Source of the DNA: Acidobacteriota bacterium
GTDB lineage: Bacteria; Acidobacteriota; Terriglobia; Acidiferrales; UBA7541
Assembly: GCA_013289825.1 (NCBI GenBank)
Contig: JABCZF010000010.1
Coordinates: 1-64,000 of the forward strand
Reading direction: 5' to 3'
DNA length: 64,000 nucleotides
Positions 32,654-41,907 of the stretch are shown in pieces. The notes below the pieces were generated by a model. That model searched no databases and was not told the origin of the DNA. It saw nothing but the letters and a program-made list of their open reading frames with translations. Every line of letters starts with the position of its first letter. Position 1 is the first letter of the stretch. The position numbers and the translations under genes were made by a program.

Positions 32654-33556
32654 TCACTCGCTCGCCGAGCGGATTGATTCCAGCCGGGCTTCATCGGGAG
32701 CGGGCGTAGCTCCTGTCTGGCTAGCGACCCACGACCCCATGCGATTGGCCGCCTCGTTCATGGTTGCGAGAGAATCGCGCCGCAAATAGTGATACACGAG
32801 CGCCGCTGTAAACGCGTCGCCGGACCCCACTGTGTCGGCCACCTGCACGCGAATGCCGGGATGCTCGTCTTTGGCATACTCGCTGACAAGCAGACTTCCT
32901 CTCGCGCCTCGTGTGATGCAGACCAGCTTGGTGCGAAATGTGTCGAGGAGCCACTGCGCCGCTGACACCTCGTCGTGAAATGGAAATCCCAGCAGCTCGA
33001 CGAGTGTCGGCAGTTCGTCGTGGTTTAACTTGATGATGTCGGCGTGTTTCGCGGAATCGGCAAGAATCTGCGCGGAATAAAAGGACTGCCGAAGATTTAC
33101 GTCGAAGACGCGCGTAGTTTCCAGCCGAATTGTCTTCAAGAAAGAGAAGATCGTCTGGCGGGACCGCGGCGATCGCTGCGCCAGAGAACCGAAACACACC
33201 GCGTCCGCTTTCTGCGCGAGCGCTTGCCACGCCGGCGTCCATTCGAAGGCATCCCACGCGACGGGCTCCGCGATTTGAAATGTCGCCTGACCTTTCGCAT
33301 CGACTTCTACCTGCACAACTCCCGTGCGAAAAGTTGCATCCAGCTGAATGCAGGAAGTGTTGAGACCGAGGCGCTCCAATTGGCGTTTGGCTGCTTCTCC
33401 GAGATCATCGCTGCCGACCCGGCTGGCAACGATACCCTCATCGCCCAGCAGACTCGTCATGTACGCGAAATTCGCGGGCGCGCCACCAAGCTGGCGCCCC
33501 TCCGGGAATATATCCCAGAGCAATTCGCCCAATCCGACTGTCGCGAACTTTTTCAT
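32654..33556 (-). CDS. Fructokinase-like PfkB-family carbohydrate kinase
   Basis: The 300-residue protein carries both PfkB signatures: LGGAPANFAYMTSLLGD near the N-terminus (substrate binding) and DTVGSGDAFTAALVY near residue 243, with the catalytic Asp and the anion hole GSGD. The opening FATVGLGELLWDIFP is that of bacterial fructokinases. It should phosphorylate fructose released by the GH32 enzyme encoded 91 bases upstream on the same strand. The ribosome site is weak. It is the last gene of the receptor-TPR-GH32-kinase strand and converges with trehalase. Confidence 0.9.
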   Translation of the reverse strand: MKKFATVGLGELLWDIFPEGRQLGGAPANFAYMTSLLGDEGIVASRVGSDDLGEAAKRQLERLGLNTSCIQLDATFRTGVVQVEVDAKGQATFQIAEPVAWDAFEWTPAWQALAQKADAVCFGSLAQRSPRSRQTIFSFLKTIRLETTRVFDVNLRQSFYSAQILADSAKHADIIKLNHDELPTLVELLGFPFHDEVSAAQWLLDTFRTKLVCITRGARGSLLVSEYAKDEHPGIRVQVADTVGSGDAFTAALVYHYLRRDSLATMNEAANRMGSWVASQTGATPAPDEARLESIRSASE

Positions 33557-33647
33557 GGACGAGCCGCGTTTCCCTGACCAGACGGCACCTTGGCGCGGCG
33601 CTCCATGGCGTCCTTATCCCTCTCAGCCAAGGCCGGCGCCCCCCGTG

Positions 33648-35219
33648 CTAGTGCCAGACCGAGCCCAATTTCCAGACCGTGAGCGAAAGCACTTTGCCCT
33701 TCCCGGCATCCGAATACAACTCAATTCCGTCGCTTCCGGGTGACGGATAGATGCGGTCCGTCAGGACCACCTCGCCATCGTTGACGAAAACCTCCACGCT
33801 GGAGCGGTCCAGAAAGACACGGAGCTTCACTCGCGAGCTCTGCCGCAAAGCTGCTTTGTGGCGACCAGAAAATTCTGGCGCAAAAGCGACCTCTCCAGAC
33901 CGGGTCCGATCCACGAACACTTCCCTGGGTGTGGCGGTGATGCCCAAGACGGTTTCTTCTGCCCCGCCTTTGCGCAGACGGAATCCTATCTCTTTTGCGT
34001 CTTCGGGTGCGAGCTCTGCCTCCATTTCGAGCGTCGCTCCGCGGAGACTTGCCATGCGCACCGCTTGATTCGCCATCAGGACGGAAACACCTGAGAGTTC
34101 GAGCAGCTTTCCTTCACGCAGCCTTATCGTTTCGGCAATGGGCTTTTGCACCAGCCCGATACCGTCCGGAAATTGCGCAAGACTCAGCTCGCGCGGCAAC
34201 GACTGGGCCCCGCGCCAAGCCGCAGTAGGTTCGCGGTTCGCGTATTGCCAATTGCTGATCCATCCCATCCATATTCTGCGGCGATCCTTCGGAGGAAGAT
34301 CGGAGAACGAATTCGTCGCATAGAAATCCTTGCCGTAGTCGGCCCAAAGTTCTTGCCCGGCCGGAGTTTCATCCACAAAATGCGTTCCGTCAAAGCTGCC
34401 CACAAAATATCGCGTGCCGGTGCCGCCTGCGGGAGCGCCAGGGTTGCGATTCACGACGAGCACCCACTTTTTGTTCTTGGGATTTCCGTCCACCGCCAAT
34501 TCGAAAAGATCAGGGCACTCCCATTGCCCTTTCTCCTGGGCCGCTGCTTCAAAAGAACCACGGAGAACCCAAGTCTTCAAATCAACCGAATCAAAAAACA
34601 CGGCTTTTCTCTCGTCCGCGAGGACCGCCACCATCACCCATTTCTTCCGAGCGTCATGCCAGAATACTTTGGGGTCACGAAAGTCAGGCTGTTTTAGGTC
34701 CGCAATCGGATTGCCTTCATAATTTGTCCAGGTACGGCCCCGGTTGTTGCTGAAGGCGAGATATTGTTTTTGTGAGCCGTTTCCCGCGGCGGTATAAATC
34801 GCAATCAAACAAGAAGGATCGGCCGCGCTGCCTCCCGCGCACAATCCGCTGCCATTGTGCCAATCCACAATGGCGCTGCCGGAATAAATCATGTACTGGC
34901 CGGGCACTTCCGGAATCGCCACAGCTAGATTTTTCCAATGCAGCATATCCGCGCTGACCGCGTGGCCCCAGCTCATGTGGCCCCATTCCGTCCCTAACGG
35001 ATTGTACTGATAGAACAAATGGTATTCGCCCTGGTAGTAGACCAGCCCATTCGGATCGTTCATGAAGTTTTTTGGCGGAGTAAAATGAAATTGCGGCCGC
35101 CACGGTTCGTTGTAGCTTTCCTGAGCCAGCAGCACCCACGGGCCTAACAGGAAAAGCGACGCCGCGAGCATCCCATGCCGGCGAGAGAGCGGATTGGAAA
35201 TGTTCATTTGCTGCGCCAT
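33648..35219 (-). CDS. Secreted beta-fructosidase (levanase/invertase type), glycoside hydrolase family 32
   Basis: GH32 enzymes release fructose from sucrose, levan or inulin. The 523-residue product has a signal peptide (about RRHGMLAASLFLLGPWVLLA) and a five-bladed propeller with the three family acids visible: the nucleophile Asp in FMNDPNGLVYY, the transition-state Asp in FRDPKVFW, and the acid/base Glu in WECPDLFEL. A C-terminal beta-sandwich follows (KLRVFLDRSSVEVFVNDG, then DGIELYSDAG). The start is uncertain: a TTG at 35228 overlaps the TPR gene stop, and the ATG at 35219 is preferred. Co-transcription with the upstream TPR lipoprotein gene is likely. Confidence 0.95.
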   Translation of the reverse strand: MAQQMNISNPLSRRHGMLAASLFLLGPWVLLAQESYNEPWRPQFHFTPPKNFMNDPNGLVYYQGEYHLFYQYNPLGTEWGHMSWGHAVSADMLHWKNLAVAIPEVPGQYMIYSGSAIVDWHNGSGLCAGGSAADPSCLIAIYTAAGNGSQKQYLAFSNNRGRTWTNYEGNPIADLKQPDFRDPKVFWHDARKKWVMVAVLADERKAVFFDSVDLKTWVLRGSFEAAAQEKGQWECPDLFELAVDGNPKNKKWVLVVNRNPGAPAGGTGTRYFVGSFDGTHFVDETPAGQELWADYGKDFYATNSFSDLPPKDRRRIWMGWISNWQYANREPTAAWRGAQSLPRELSLAQFPDGIGLVQKPIAETIRLREGKLLELSGVSVLMANQAVRMASLRGATLEMEAELAPEDAKEIGFRLRKGGAEETVLGITATPREVFVDRTRSGEVAFAPEFSGRHKAALRQSSRVKLRVFLDRSSVEVFVNDGEVVLTDRIYPSPGSDGIELYSDAGKGKVLSLTVWKLGSVWH

Positions 35220-35224
35220 CTCCG

Positions 35225-36310
35225 TCAAGGCCTTGAGTTTTTGTCTGAGTTTTTGCCTTGCTCCAATTGACCCGCCACCTTCAGCTCTCGTTCCGCTTCT
35301 TCATTCTTGCCCAGATCGCGGTAGGCCTGCCCCAAGAGGTGGTGTGGAATAGGATTGTTGGGATCCATCGCAAGTGCGCGTTGTAGGGCGCGCACGGCCA
35401 GTTCCGTCTCGCCTTTCTTCTCTAGAACTTTGCCGAGAAGGATGTACGGCCCCGTCGAAGTGGAGTCCAGCCAAATCGAGCGTTGCAGAAGCCGCTCCGC
35501 TTCATCGTATTTCTGCTGGCGGGAGTAGCCATCCGCAAGTTTGTAATACGCCGTGGCGTTGCCGGGATTGATCTCCAGCTCTTTCCGGAACTCCGTGATG
35601 GCCTCCTCCATCTGAGAATGATAGAGGTACAGTTCGCCTAGAAGCTGGTGCGCCAGGGGAAGTTTCGGATCGAGCGCTACGGCCTTGTGCGCATACTCTT
35701 CCGCTACCGGTCCGAAATCCTGCCGCAGCAGCATGCGCGCCGTGAACAAATAGCTGGCTGCGGACTCCGCCGGCACATCGAACATCTTCGCAAAGGCCTT
35801 GCGTGCGTTCGGATAGTCTTTCGTCTGGATATAGCAAATCCCAAGGATATACGACGCATCGACATTCGCGCTGGCGAACCAGGTCTGCACCCTTTCAAGC
35901 TCTGGAATCGCCTCCGCAGGCCGCTGCGACAGGTAATACGACAGGCCCAGCAGTTGCTCCGCCTCTGCGTCTCCTGGATTCTCTTCCCGCGCTTTCTTCA
36001 GCGATGCAATGGCGTTCACAAAATCGCCCTTCTTGTAGTACGCGGCTCCCAGCTCATGGGAAAGCCCTTTCATAGCAGGATGTAGAGACTCCAGCTGTTG
36101 AAGGGCGCCGATCGCATCGTCGTATTTGCCTTGCTGCAGGAGTCGCGTCGCTTCATCGAACTGGGTTCCCGCAGGCTGAGATTGTACGGTTTTAGGAGAG
36201 TCGATCGCTGAAGGAGACTGCACCCCTTGCGGCGTTTGAGAGCCACGAGCCGGCCAGCACGCGAGCAAGCTCCCCGCGAGAGCAACGCGAGACCAATAGA
36301 ACTCAGCCAT
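35225..36310 (-). CDS. TPR-repeat lipoprotein
   Basis: The 361-residue protein has a lipoprotein signal (ALAGSLLAC, lipobox LLAC). After a low-complexity linker come about eight tetratricopeptide repeats, for example YDDAIGALQQLESLHPAMKG, YKKGDFVNAIASLKKAREEN, YDEAERLLQRSIWLD and YRDLGKNEEAERELKVAG. TPR arrays bind proteins; here it may scaffold the outer-membrane sugar uptake apparatus, since it lies between the Oar-like receptor and GH32 genes. Its stop overlaps the region of the GH32 start. A strong terminator hairpin separates it from the receptor gene upstream. Confidence 0.9.
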   Translation of the reverse strand: MAEFYWSRVALAGSLLACWPARGSQTPQGVQSPSAIDSPKTVQSQPAGTQFDEATRLLQQGKYDDAIGALQQLESLHPAMKGLSHELGAAYYKKGDFVNAIASLKKAREENPGDAEAEQLLGLSYYLSQRPAEAIPELERVQTWFASANVDASYILGICYIQTKDYPNARKAFAKMFDVPAESAASYLFTARMLLRQDFGPVAEEYAHKAVALDPKLPLAHQLLGELYLYHSQMEEAITEFRKELEINPGNATAYYKLADGYSRQQKYDEAERLLQRSIWLDSTSTGPYILLGKVLEKKGETELAVRALQRALAMDPNNPIPHHLLGQAYRDLGKNEEAERELKVAGQLEQGKNSDKNSRP

Positions 36311-36347
36311 GGGGTCCGTTCCAATACGGCAAAAGCAAATTAGAACA

Positions 36348-36379
36348 TAAAAAACGGGGAGCCCGTGAGGGCTCCCCGT
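36348..36379 (-). terminator. Intrinsic terminator after the Oar-like receptor gene
   Basis: Read on the minus strand, an 11-base perfect stem (ACGGGGAGCCC with GGGCTCCCCGT; arms 36369-36379 and 36354-36364) with a 4-base loop is followed directly by a run of six T residues. It lies 34 bases beyond the receptor stop codon and 38 bases before the TPR gene start. It should end most receptor transcripts, leaving the downstream genes to read-through or their own promoter. Confidence 0.9.
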
Positions 36380-36412
36380 CGGTTTGGGGTGTTGTTTTTT
36401 TTTGTCTTAGCG

Positions 36413-39400
36413 TCAGAAAGTCACGCGGAAGCCGAACTGGAGCTGGCGCATGCCAACGGGCGAGCCCGGGGAGCCATCGCCTTCGATGTCGTTAATCTGG
36501 CCGCCACCCACGCAATCCACACAGGCGTTGTTGGGAGTGCCCAGGACCGGATGGTTGAAGACGTTGTAAGCATCGAAGCGGAACTGGGCCTTTACGCGTT
36601 CGGTGATGGTGAAGTTCTTCGAGAGCGACATATCGTCGAAGAAGGCATGAGGGCCGCGATAGGAATCGAAGCCCACGTTACCAATCTGGCCGCAAGCGGG
36701 AAGAGCGAACGGACCGGCGGTCGGACGAGCCGTCTGGCAGGAGTCACTGGTGCCGGTCAGGTCAACAGCTGATGTTTTGATTTCCGGAAGGTTTTGGTTC
36801 AGAGTTGTTACCGGAGTGAACCAAAACGTACCAGCGGTAGTTCGGGTAATCCCGTTCGCGAGCGCTTGGTTGCCTACTTTGTCGGGACGGCACGGTCCGG
36901 CGTCAGAGATCTGACCGCAATTCTGGAGACTTGGAGTCCAGGGAAGACCAGTGCCATAAGTGAGCGTATTGGATACTTGCCAGCCGCCAATGAGGAGATC
37001 TCCGACACGGCCAATGTCACTCATGAACTTCTTCCCTTTGCCCACCGGTAGTTCGTAAATTGCGTTGGCTACAAATACTTGATTGCGATTGTCCGGGTTT
37101 GGACCCCAAGCGACGGCCTTGTTTACGTCAAAGTAGCCCGAGTCGTAGGCATACGCGCGTGAGAAGGTGTAGTGCGCCAGGAACTGAAGTCCGTAGCTTG
37201 TGCGCTTTTCGGCCTTGACTTGCAGCGCGTTGTATTTGTTGTCGGCGTCGTTACCGAAGTAACCCGTATCGACGGCGCAGCACGCGGGTGTCGGATGAGA
37301 GACGCCGTTTATATCAAAGAAAACAGAACCAGGATAGGTAAACGCCGGTACGCCGTTCAAGAAGTACTTGCGGCGATCGCTCTGCGGCACGGACGGTACG
37401 AACCCTTGTTTGCAATCGAATGTTCCTAGATTTGGTGCCGGATTCTTCGTGCAACTATAAGCGTCCGTTCCCGTACCGATCGCGGGCTCATTGTTGTTAT
37501 AAGACGGTCCCGTACCAGCGAATACGTGCGTTCCCTTGTTCCCGATATAACTTACCGTCAGGTTTATCGTCGGGGTGATCTGCCGCTGGATGGTGGCATT
37601 CCACTGATCGATGGTAGGCAGCCGCTGCACCGTCGGTCGGACTCTGGGCTGCACCGTGCCGTCCGGTCCATCCAAGGGCAAAGTGCCAGCGGATGAGATG
37701 TCACCGAGAATGTGCGCGAAGGAAAAAGCTGGCGGTCCTTGACTGAGAGTGAAGACTGGAGTGCGATTGTTGGTCGCCGCCGTGTTGAAGGTTGAATCCG
37801 ACAGCGATTGCTGCGCGAGGACCGGAAGGTTCTGCGTTACGACGTGGCCGAAGTTCGATCCGAACACACCGATGTCGAATCCCCGCCCATAACCGATGCG
37901 TACGACGGTCTTGGGATCGAACTGATAGGCAAAGCTGAGACGCGGTGCAAACGCCTTCAGCGTGTTGTTAATGTTGCCATTTAGGCCAATTGGACCCTCA
38001 CCCGCCACGCGGATCACACCCTGTTCCAAGTTGGCGAAGCCGCCGTTATCTTTAGCATTGACGCTCTCGGGGAAATAGATTTCCCAACGGAGGCCGTAGG
38101 TCATCGTGAATTTTGGACTGATGCGCCAAGAGTCCTGACCGTAGAAGAACCAGCGCTTCTGCCGCTCGGCTGCGTTTAAGCTGGTGCTCACAAAGCGCTG
38201 GAAAGAGGTGACGTCCCCCAACAAGAAAGTGCCGAGAGCCAAGCCCCCCGTACCCCCGTTGGAAGTAGCGCCGGAATCAAAGTTCAACAGGCCGGTGCGG
38301 CTAGCGTCGCTCGGAACGCGAAGGTTTTCGGCATAGCGAATATCGGCGCCGAACTTGATGCTGTGATTGCCCTGAGTGCGCGTCCAGTTGTTTACAAACT
38401 GAAATTGCTGCTCACTTTCGGTCAATGGGCAATTGCAGCGGCCGATGTTCAACCCATCACCAAACGAAGAAAGGCTGCCATTTCCGGAACCAGCACCTCC
38501 ACCGTTCAGAGTGAAGTTGAACCCTGAGAGGCCACCGGTTTCTGGCGCACCGACGACGCCAGGCCCTGAGTTAAGTCCGGGGAACCCAAGCTTGTCCATA
38601 GGGCTCTGAGCCGCGTCGGAATAATGAGTTTGCGGATTGTACTTAAAATACCCAAAACGGAAATCCGTGAGCCACCTGGTACCGATGGCTTTGGTGAACC
38701 CAGAGGCCAAGCTGTAGTCGTGATTGATAGAGGATCCATCCAACCCGCCCGGACCAAAACCAAGACCACCAAGGGCGCCAAGTCCGCCAAGTCCCGATAG
38801 GGAGAAGTAATCGAGGCTGAAGCGACCGAAGACCTGATAGTTGTGGGGAGCGCTGTAGTCGATACGAGTGTCAAATGATTTCTGATCGAACGGGCCCGAA
38901 CCTGTCGAGACGAAGTTGTTGCTTAGGCAAGCAGTTGTAGGCGTTGCACCGCAGCTAACGGTTGGGGCCGGGAACAAAGCAAGCACATTGCCGACGTTTT
39001 GTTTGATCCGCGCAATGGGAATCATATTGTTGGGAAACGCTGTACGGCCTGCTCCGGTGAGAGGATCACCGGTCAAGGGATCAAAAATCTGGCCGGCGGC
39101 GCCGAAAGCCGTAAGATACTCACTCATGTCGCAGAAGGTGGTGGTGTTCGTTGCAGGATTACAGGTTTTGAGGACTTCCGCGCTCGGTGTCGTATAAAGA
39201 TTGGTGATACCCTGCTGCTGCTTGGTGCCCTGATAGTCCCCAAAGAAGAAGAGTTTGTCTTTGATGATCGCGCCGCCGACGGAACCGCCAAACTGTTTCC
39301 AAGTGGCGGCGGCAAGCGGAACACCGGGCTTGTTGGTGAATGGGTCGCGGGCTTGCTGATCGCTGTTGCGATAATAGAAGAAGCCGCTGCCATGAAGCTC

Positions 39401-40159
39401 GTTCGAGCCGGACTTCGTTTGCACTCTGACGATTCCGGAGGTGGCCTTGCCTGATTCTGCGTCGTAATCCTGAAGAGCGATTTTAGCTTCCGCGACGGCG
39501 TCGAGGTTCGGATTCACGACGATGATCCCAAGGATGGGATCCTGGTTATCGGTGCCGTCGAGCTCGAAGTTGGTGCCTGAGAAGTGCTGCCCATTGACCA
39601 CGATCTGGCCGCCACCCTGAGGATTCTCCGTGGCAGCGTGGCTGAAACCGGGCATTTTCTGAGTGCCCGGAGAGAGCAATTCGAAATTGGTGAAGTTTCG
39701 GTTAAGGATGGGTAGATCTTCGACGTACTTCTGGTTGAACTGGACGTCCACATCGGCGCGATCCGTCTGGAGTTGAGGGAGGTCGCCGGTGACTTCGACG
39801 GTTTGCGTGACTTCGCCAACCTGCATGGGCGCATCAACGCTCGCGGAAGTATCCGCGGAAACAGAAACACTCGGAACATCGTAGGCTTTGAAGCCCGGGG
39901 CCTCTACGTGAACCTTGTAGGTATCCGGAATTAAATGTGTAACAGCATAGTTCCCGCTTTCATTCGTGGTCGTATCATAGGTAAAGCTCTTGGTGGTCGA
40001 GGTGACAGTTATTTTGGCCCCGACAACGGCATTCCCTTGGGGGTCCGTCACTGTTCCGATGATGCTTCCAAAAACCGCCTGGCCTGACGCCGTCGGTGCG
40101 TGCAACAAAATTGCGCAAAACAAAACCGCCAAACCTAGAACTACGAGTCGCTTTGCCAT
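36413..40159 (-). CDS. TonB-dependent receptor with carboxypeptidase-regulatory N-terminus (Oar-like)
   Basis: The 1248-residue protein has a signal peptide (VVLGLAVLFCAILLHAPTAS), a carboxypeptidase-regulatory-like sandwich (GTVTDPQGNAVVGAKITVTS), a plug domain (ILNRNFTNFELLSPGTQ to GIVRVQTKSGSNELHGSGF) and a very long beta-barrel ending in LQFGFRVTF, with the aromatic terminal residue used for outer-membrane assembly. Oar-like receptors are expanded in Acidobacteriota and probably import large carbohydrates or peptides. I chose the ATG at 40159, which has AGGAGGGG 6 bases upstream, over a start 101 codons earlier. Sucrose or fructan uptake is inferred from the downstream GH32 and fructokinase genes. 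Transcription is divergent from a membrane-bound regulator gene. Confidence 0.93.
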   Translation of the reverse strand: MAKRLVVLGLAVLFCAILLHAPTASGQAVFGSIIGTVTDPQGNAVVGAKITVTSTTKSFTYDTTTNESGNYAVTHLIPDTYKVHVEAPGFKAYDVPSVSVSADTSASVDAPMQVGEVTQTVEVTGDLPQLQTDRADVDVQFNQKYVEDLPILNRNFTNFELLSPGTQKMPGFSHAATENPQGGGQIVVNGQHFSGTNFELDGTDNQDPILGIIVVNPNLDAVAEAKIALQDYDAESGKATSGIVRVQTKSGSNELHGSGFFYYRNSDQQARDPFTNKPGVPLAAATWKQFGGSVGGAIIKDKLFFFGDYQGTKQQQGITNLYTTPSAEVLKTCNPATNTTTFCDMSEYLTAFGAAGQIFDPLTGDPLTGAGRTAFPNNMIPIARIKQNVGNVLALFPAPTVSCGATPTTACLSNNFVSTGSGPFDQKSFDTRIDYSAPHNYQVFGRFSLDYFSLSGLGGLGALGGLGFGPGGLDGSSINHDYSLASGFTKAIGTRWLTDFRFGYFKYNPQTHYSDAAQSPMDKLGFPGLNSGPGVVGAPETGGLSGFNFTLNGGGAGSGNGSLSSFGDGLNIGRCNCPLTESEQQFQFVNNWTRTQGNHSIKFGADIRYAENLRVPSDASRTGLLNFDSGATSNGGTGGLALGTFLLGDVTSFQRFVSTSLNAAERQKRWFFYGQDSWRISPKFTMTYGLRWEIYFPESVNAKDNGGFANLEQGVIRVAGEGPIGLNGNINNTLKAFAPRLSFAYQFDPKTVVRIGYGRGFDIGVFGSNFGHVVTQNLPVLAQQSLSDSTFNTAATNNRTPVFTLSQGPPAFSFAHILGDISSAGTLPLDGPDGTVQPRVRPTVQRLPTIDQWNATIQRQITPTINLTVSYIGNKGTHVFAGTGPSYNNNEPAIGTGTDAYSCTKNPAPNLGTFDCKQGFVPSVPQSDRRKYFLNGVPAFTYPGSVFFDINGVSHPTPACCAVDTGYFGNDADNKYNALQVKAEKRTSYGLQFLAHYTFSRAYAYDSGYFDVNKAVAWGPNPDNRNQVFVANAIYELPVGKGKKFMSDIGRVGDLLIGGWQVSNTLTYGTGLPWTPSLQNCGQISDAGPCRPDKVGNQALANGITRTTAGTFWFTPVTTLNQNLPEIKTSAVDLTGTSDSCQTARPTAGPFALPACGQIGNVGFDSYRGPHAFFDDMSLSKNFTITERVKAQFRFDAYNVFNHPVLGTPNNACVDCVGGGQINDIEGDGSPGSPVGMRQLQFGFRVTF

Positions 40160-40578
40160 CCCACCCCTCCTAGCAGATCCATCTCCGGTATCCTTCAAGA
40201 GCATTCCAACTCCGACCGTCAGCCCGGCCATCGTCAACTCCAACCACAAGCTCGCCAAGCGTTCCTGCACTTCCCATTTCTTTGAATATTTCTTACGGAG
40301 GAAGGCTGAACCGAAACTCGCAAGAATAGAGCCAGGCTCAACCGCTAAAGGCACCCCCAGAACGCACTTAAAGCGCCCTCGACTTGCGCCTCGCACTAAA
40401 GCTCTCGGCCTAAAAATGCTGCCACGTTTCCGCCCCAGACGCGTACCGCACGTCGGCACCAATGCTCAGGCGGGTAATGCGGCAATATTGATGCGTACTA
40501 TTCGTTTTTTGGCTCGCTGTTAGAAGTCTCAATGCGTCTGATACGGTTACATCCAATAACTCACCGTCTTGCATAGAG
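40160..40578. promoter_or_regulatory. Divergent promoter region between the Oar-like receptor and its candidate regulator
   Basis: About 420 bases separate the two divergent starts. The receptor side has a strong ribosome site (AGGAGGGG, about 40166-40173). I could not identify a convincing -35/-10 pair on either strand or a clear inverted repeat. The length and orientation make it the likely control region for both genes. Confidence 0.45.
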
Positions 40579-41877
40579 ATGCGCGACTTGTTACACTCCT
40601 GTTACTCCGACGTATCAAGGACTTCTGTGACTGAACGGGAGCGTTTCCTCGAGCAAATCAATCGGCTCGTCAGCAGCCAGGCTCTGCATAGTTCGGAGTC
40701 GCTTTGCAAATTGCTCCGCTATTTAGCTAAGCATGCCGTTGAGCACCCGGGGACCGCTATCAAGGAATTCCAAATCGCCACCGAGGTTTTCGGGCGGTCC
40801 GACGATTTCGATCCGCAACTCGACTCCATGGTTCGCGTGCAGGCCGGACGCCTGCGATCGAAGCTCGCCGAGTACTACAGTTCAGATGGGCTCGAAGACG
40901 CCATCGTGGTGGAACTCCCAAAGGGCACTTATGTGCTTTCTTTTCATCATCGCAACCATTCGGCCGCAAAGTCTCCTCAGGGAATCGCGAACAGCGCGGT
41001 CAGCAAGGAGGCCCTCGAAAAGAGCACCGAGCGCCGATGGGGCACCGAGGTAATTTCCCTCTCCATCTTCCTGGCGGCAGCCATCGTCGTGATTGTGTGG
41101 CTAATGGCGACTCGCAACGCGAGTCCCGCGGGCCTCGCGAGCGAAGGCGAACCCGTGCCGGCCGCGTTTCGCGTGTTCTGGAAAGGCTTTACTTCTGGGC
41201 CGGAAGAGCCTTGGGTGGTTTTCAGCAACGCCGCCTTTATCGGTCGTCCTGAGACAGGCATGCGTTACCGCGATGCCACGCGTGACGCGGGGGCGTACAT
41301 TCTTGACCACTACACCGGCGTCGGCGAGGTCTTGGCAGTTCACGAGCTCGACGGCGTGTTCGGTCTCCTCCACCGCCGCATCCGCGTCAAGCGCGGCAGC
41401 CTGTTTTCGCTAGACGACGCCAAGAACAACAATTTGATTTTCATCGGATCGCCCGTGGAAAATCTCTCGCTGCTCGAGATCCCCGGCACCCAGGAATTCG
41501 TTTTCGAGCAGTTTACCTCTGGTCCTCGGAAAGGTGACCATGCCATTATCAACAGGCATCCGCAGCCCGACGAGGGCAAGGAATTCTTCGCAACCCCTTC
41601 TGGAGTGCCTCTCACCGAGGACTACGCTCTCCTCGGCCTCGTGAAAGGAATGAATCAGGGGCAATCGGTGCTAATCCTCGCGGGAAACACCACCATCGGC
41701 ACGCAAGCCGCCGTCGAGTACGTCTGCAGGCAAAGCTCTTTGGAAGAGCTGCTCTTACGCCTCTCCGTTTCGCAAAATGGCGATCTCAAACCTTTTGAAG
41801 CCGTCATTCGCGCGAAAGTCGCTCGCGGCGTGCCGGTTGAAACCGAGCTAGTGGCTATTCGCAAAACTGCGTTTTAG
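40579..41877 (+). CDS. Membrane-anchored protein with N-terminal helical DNA-binding-like domain
   Basis: The first 115 or so residues (RFLEQINRLVSSQALHSSES, LCKLLRYLAKHAVEHPG, IKEFQIATEVFGRSDDFDP, MVRVQAGRLRSKLAEYY, VVELPKGTYVLSF) form a CadC-like winged-helix-type module found at the N-terminus of many bacterial signalling proteins. A single membrane helix follows at about 158-176 (VISLSIFLAAAIVVIVWLMA), then about 250 residues presumably outside the membrane with no recognised domain. The topology is that of a one-component membrane regulator: DNA binding inside, sensing outside. It is divergent from the Oar-like receptor gene, a likely target. The start may instead be the GTG at 40627. 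Confidence 0.75.
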   Translation: MRDLLHSCYSDVSRTSVTERERFLEQINRLVSSQALHSSESLCKLLRYLAKHAVEHPGTAIKEFQIATEVFGRSDDFDPQLDSMVRVQAGRLRSKLAEYYSSDGLEDAIVVELPKGTYVLSFHHRNHSAAKSPQGIANSAVSKEALEKSTERRWGTEVISLSIFLAAAIVVIVWLMATRNASPAGLASEGEPVPAAFRVFWKGFTSGPEEPWVVFSNAAFIGRPETGMRYRDATRDAGAYILDHYTGVGEVLAVHELDGVFGLLHRRIRVKRGSLFSLDDAKNNNLIFIGSPVENLSLLEIPGTQEFVFEQFTSGPRKGDHAIINRHPQPDEGKEFFATPSGVPLTEDYALLGLVKGMNQGQSVLILAGNTTIGTQAAVEYVCRQSSLEELLLRLSVSQNGDLKPFEAVIRAKVARGVPVETELVAIRKTAF

Positions 41878-41907
41878 CGCAGCGGCGCCCTTGGCTCTAT
41901 CGCCCGT

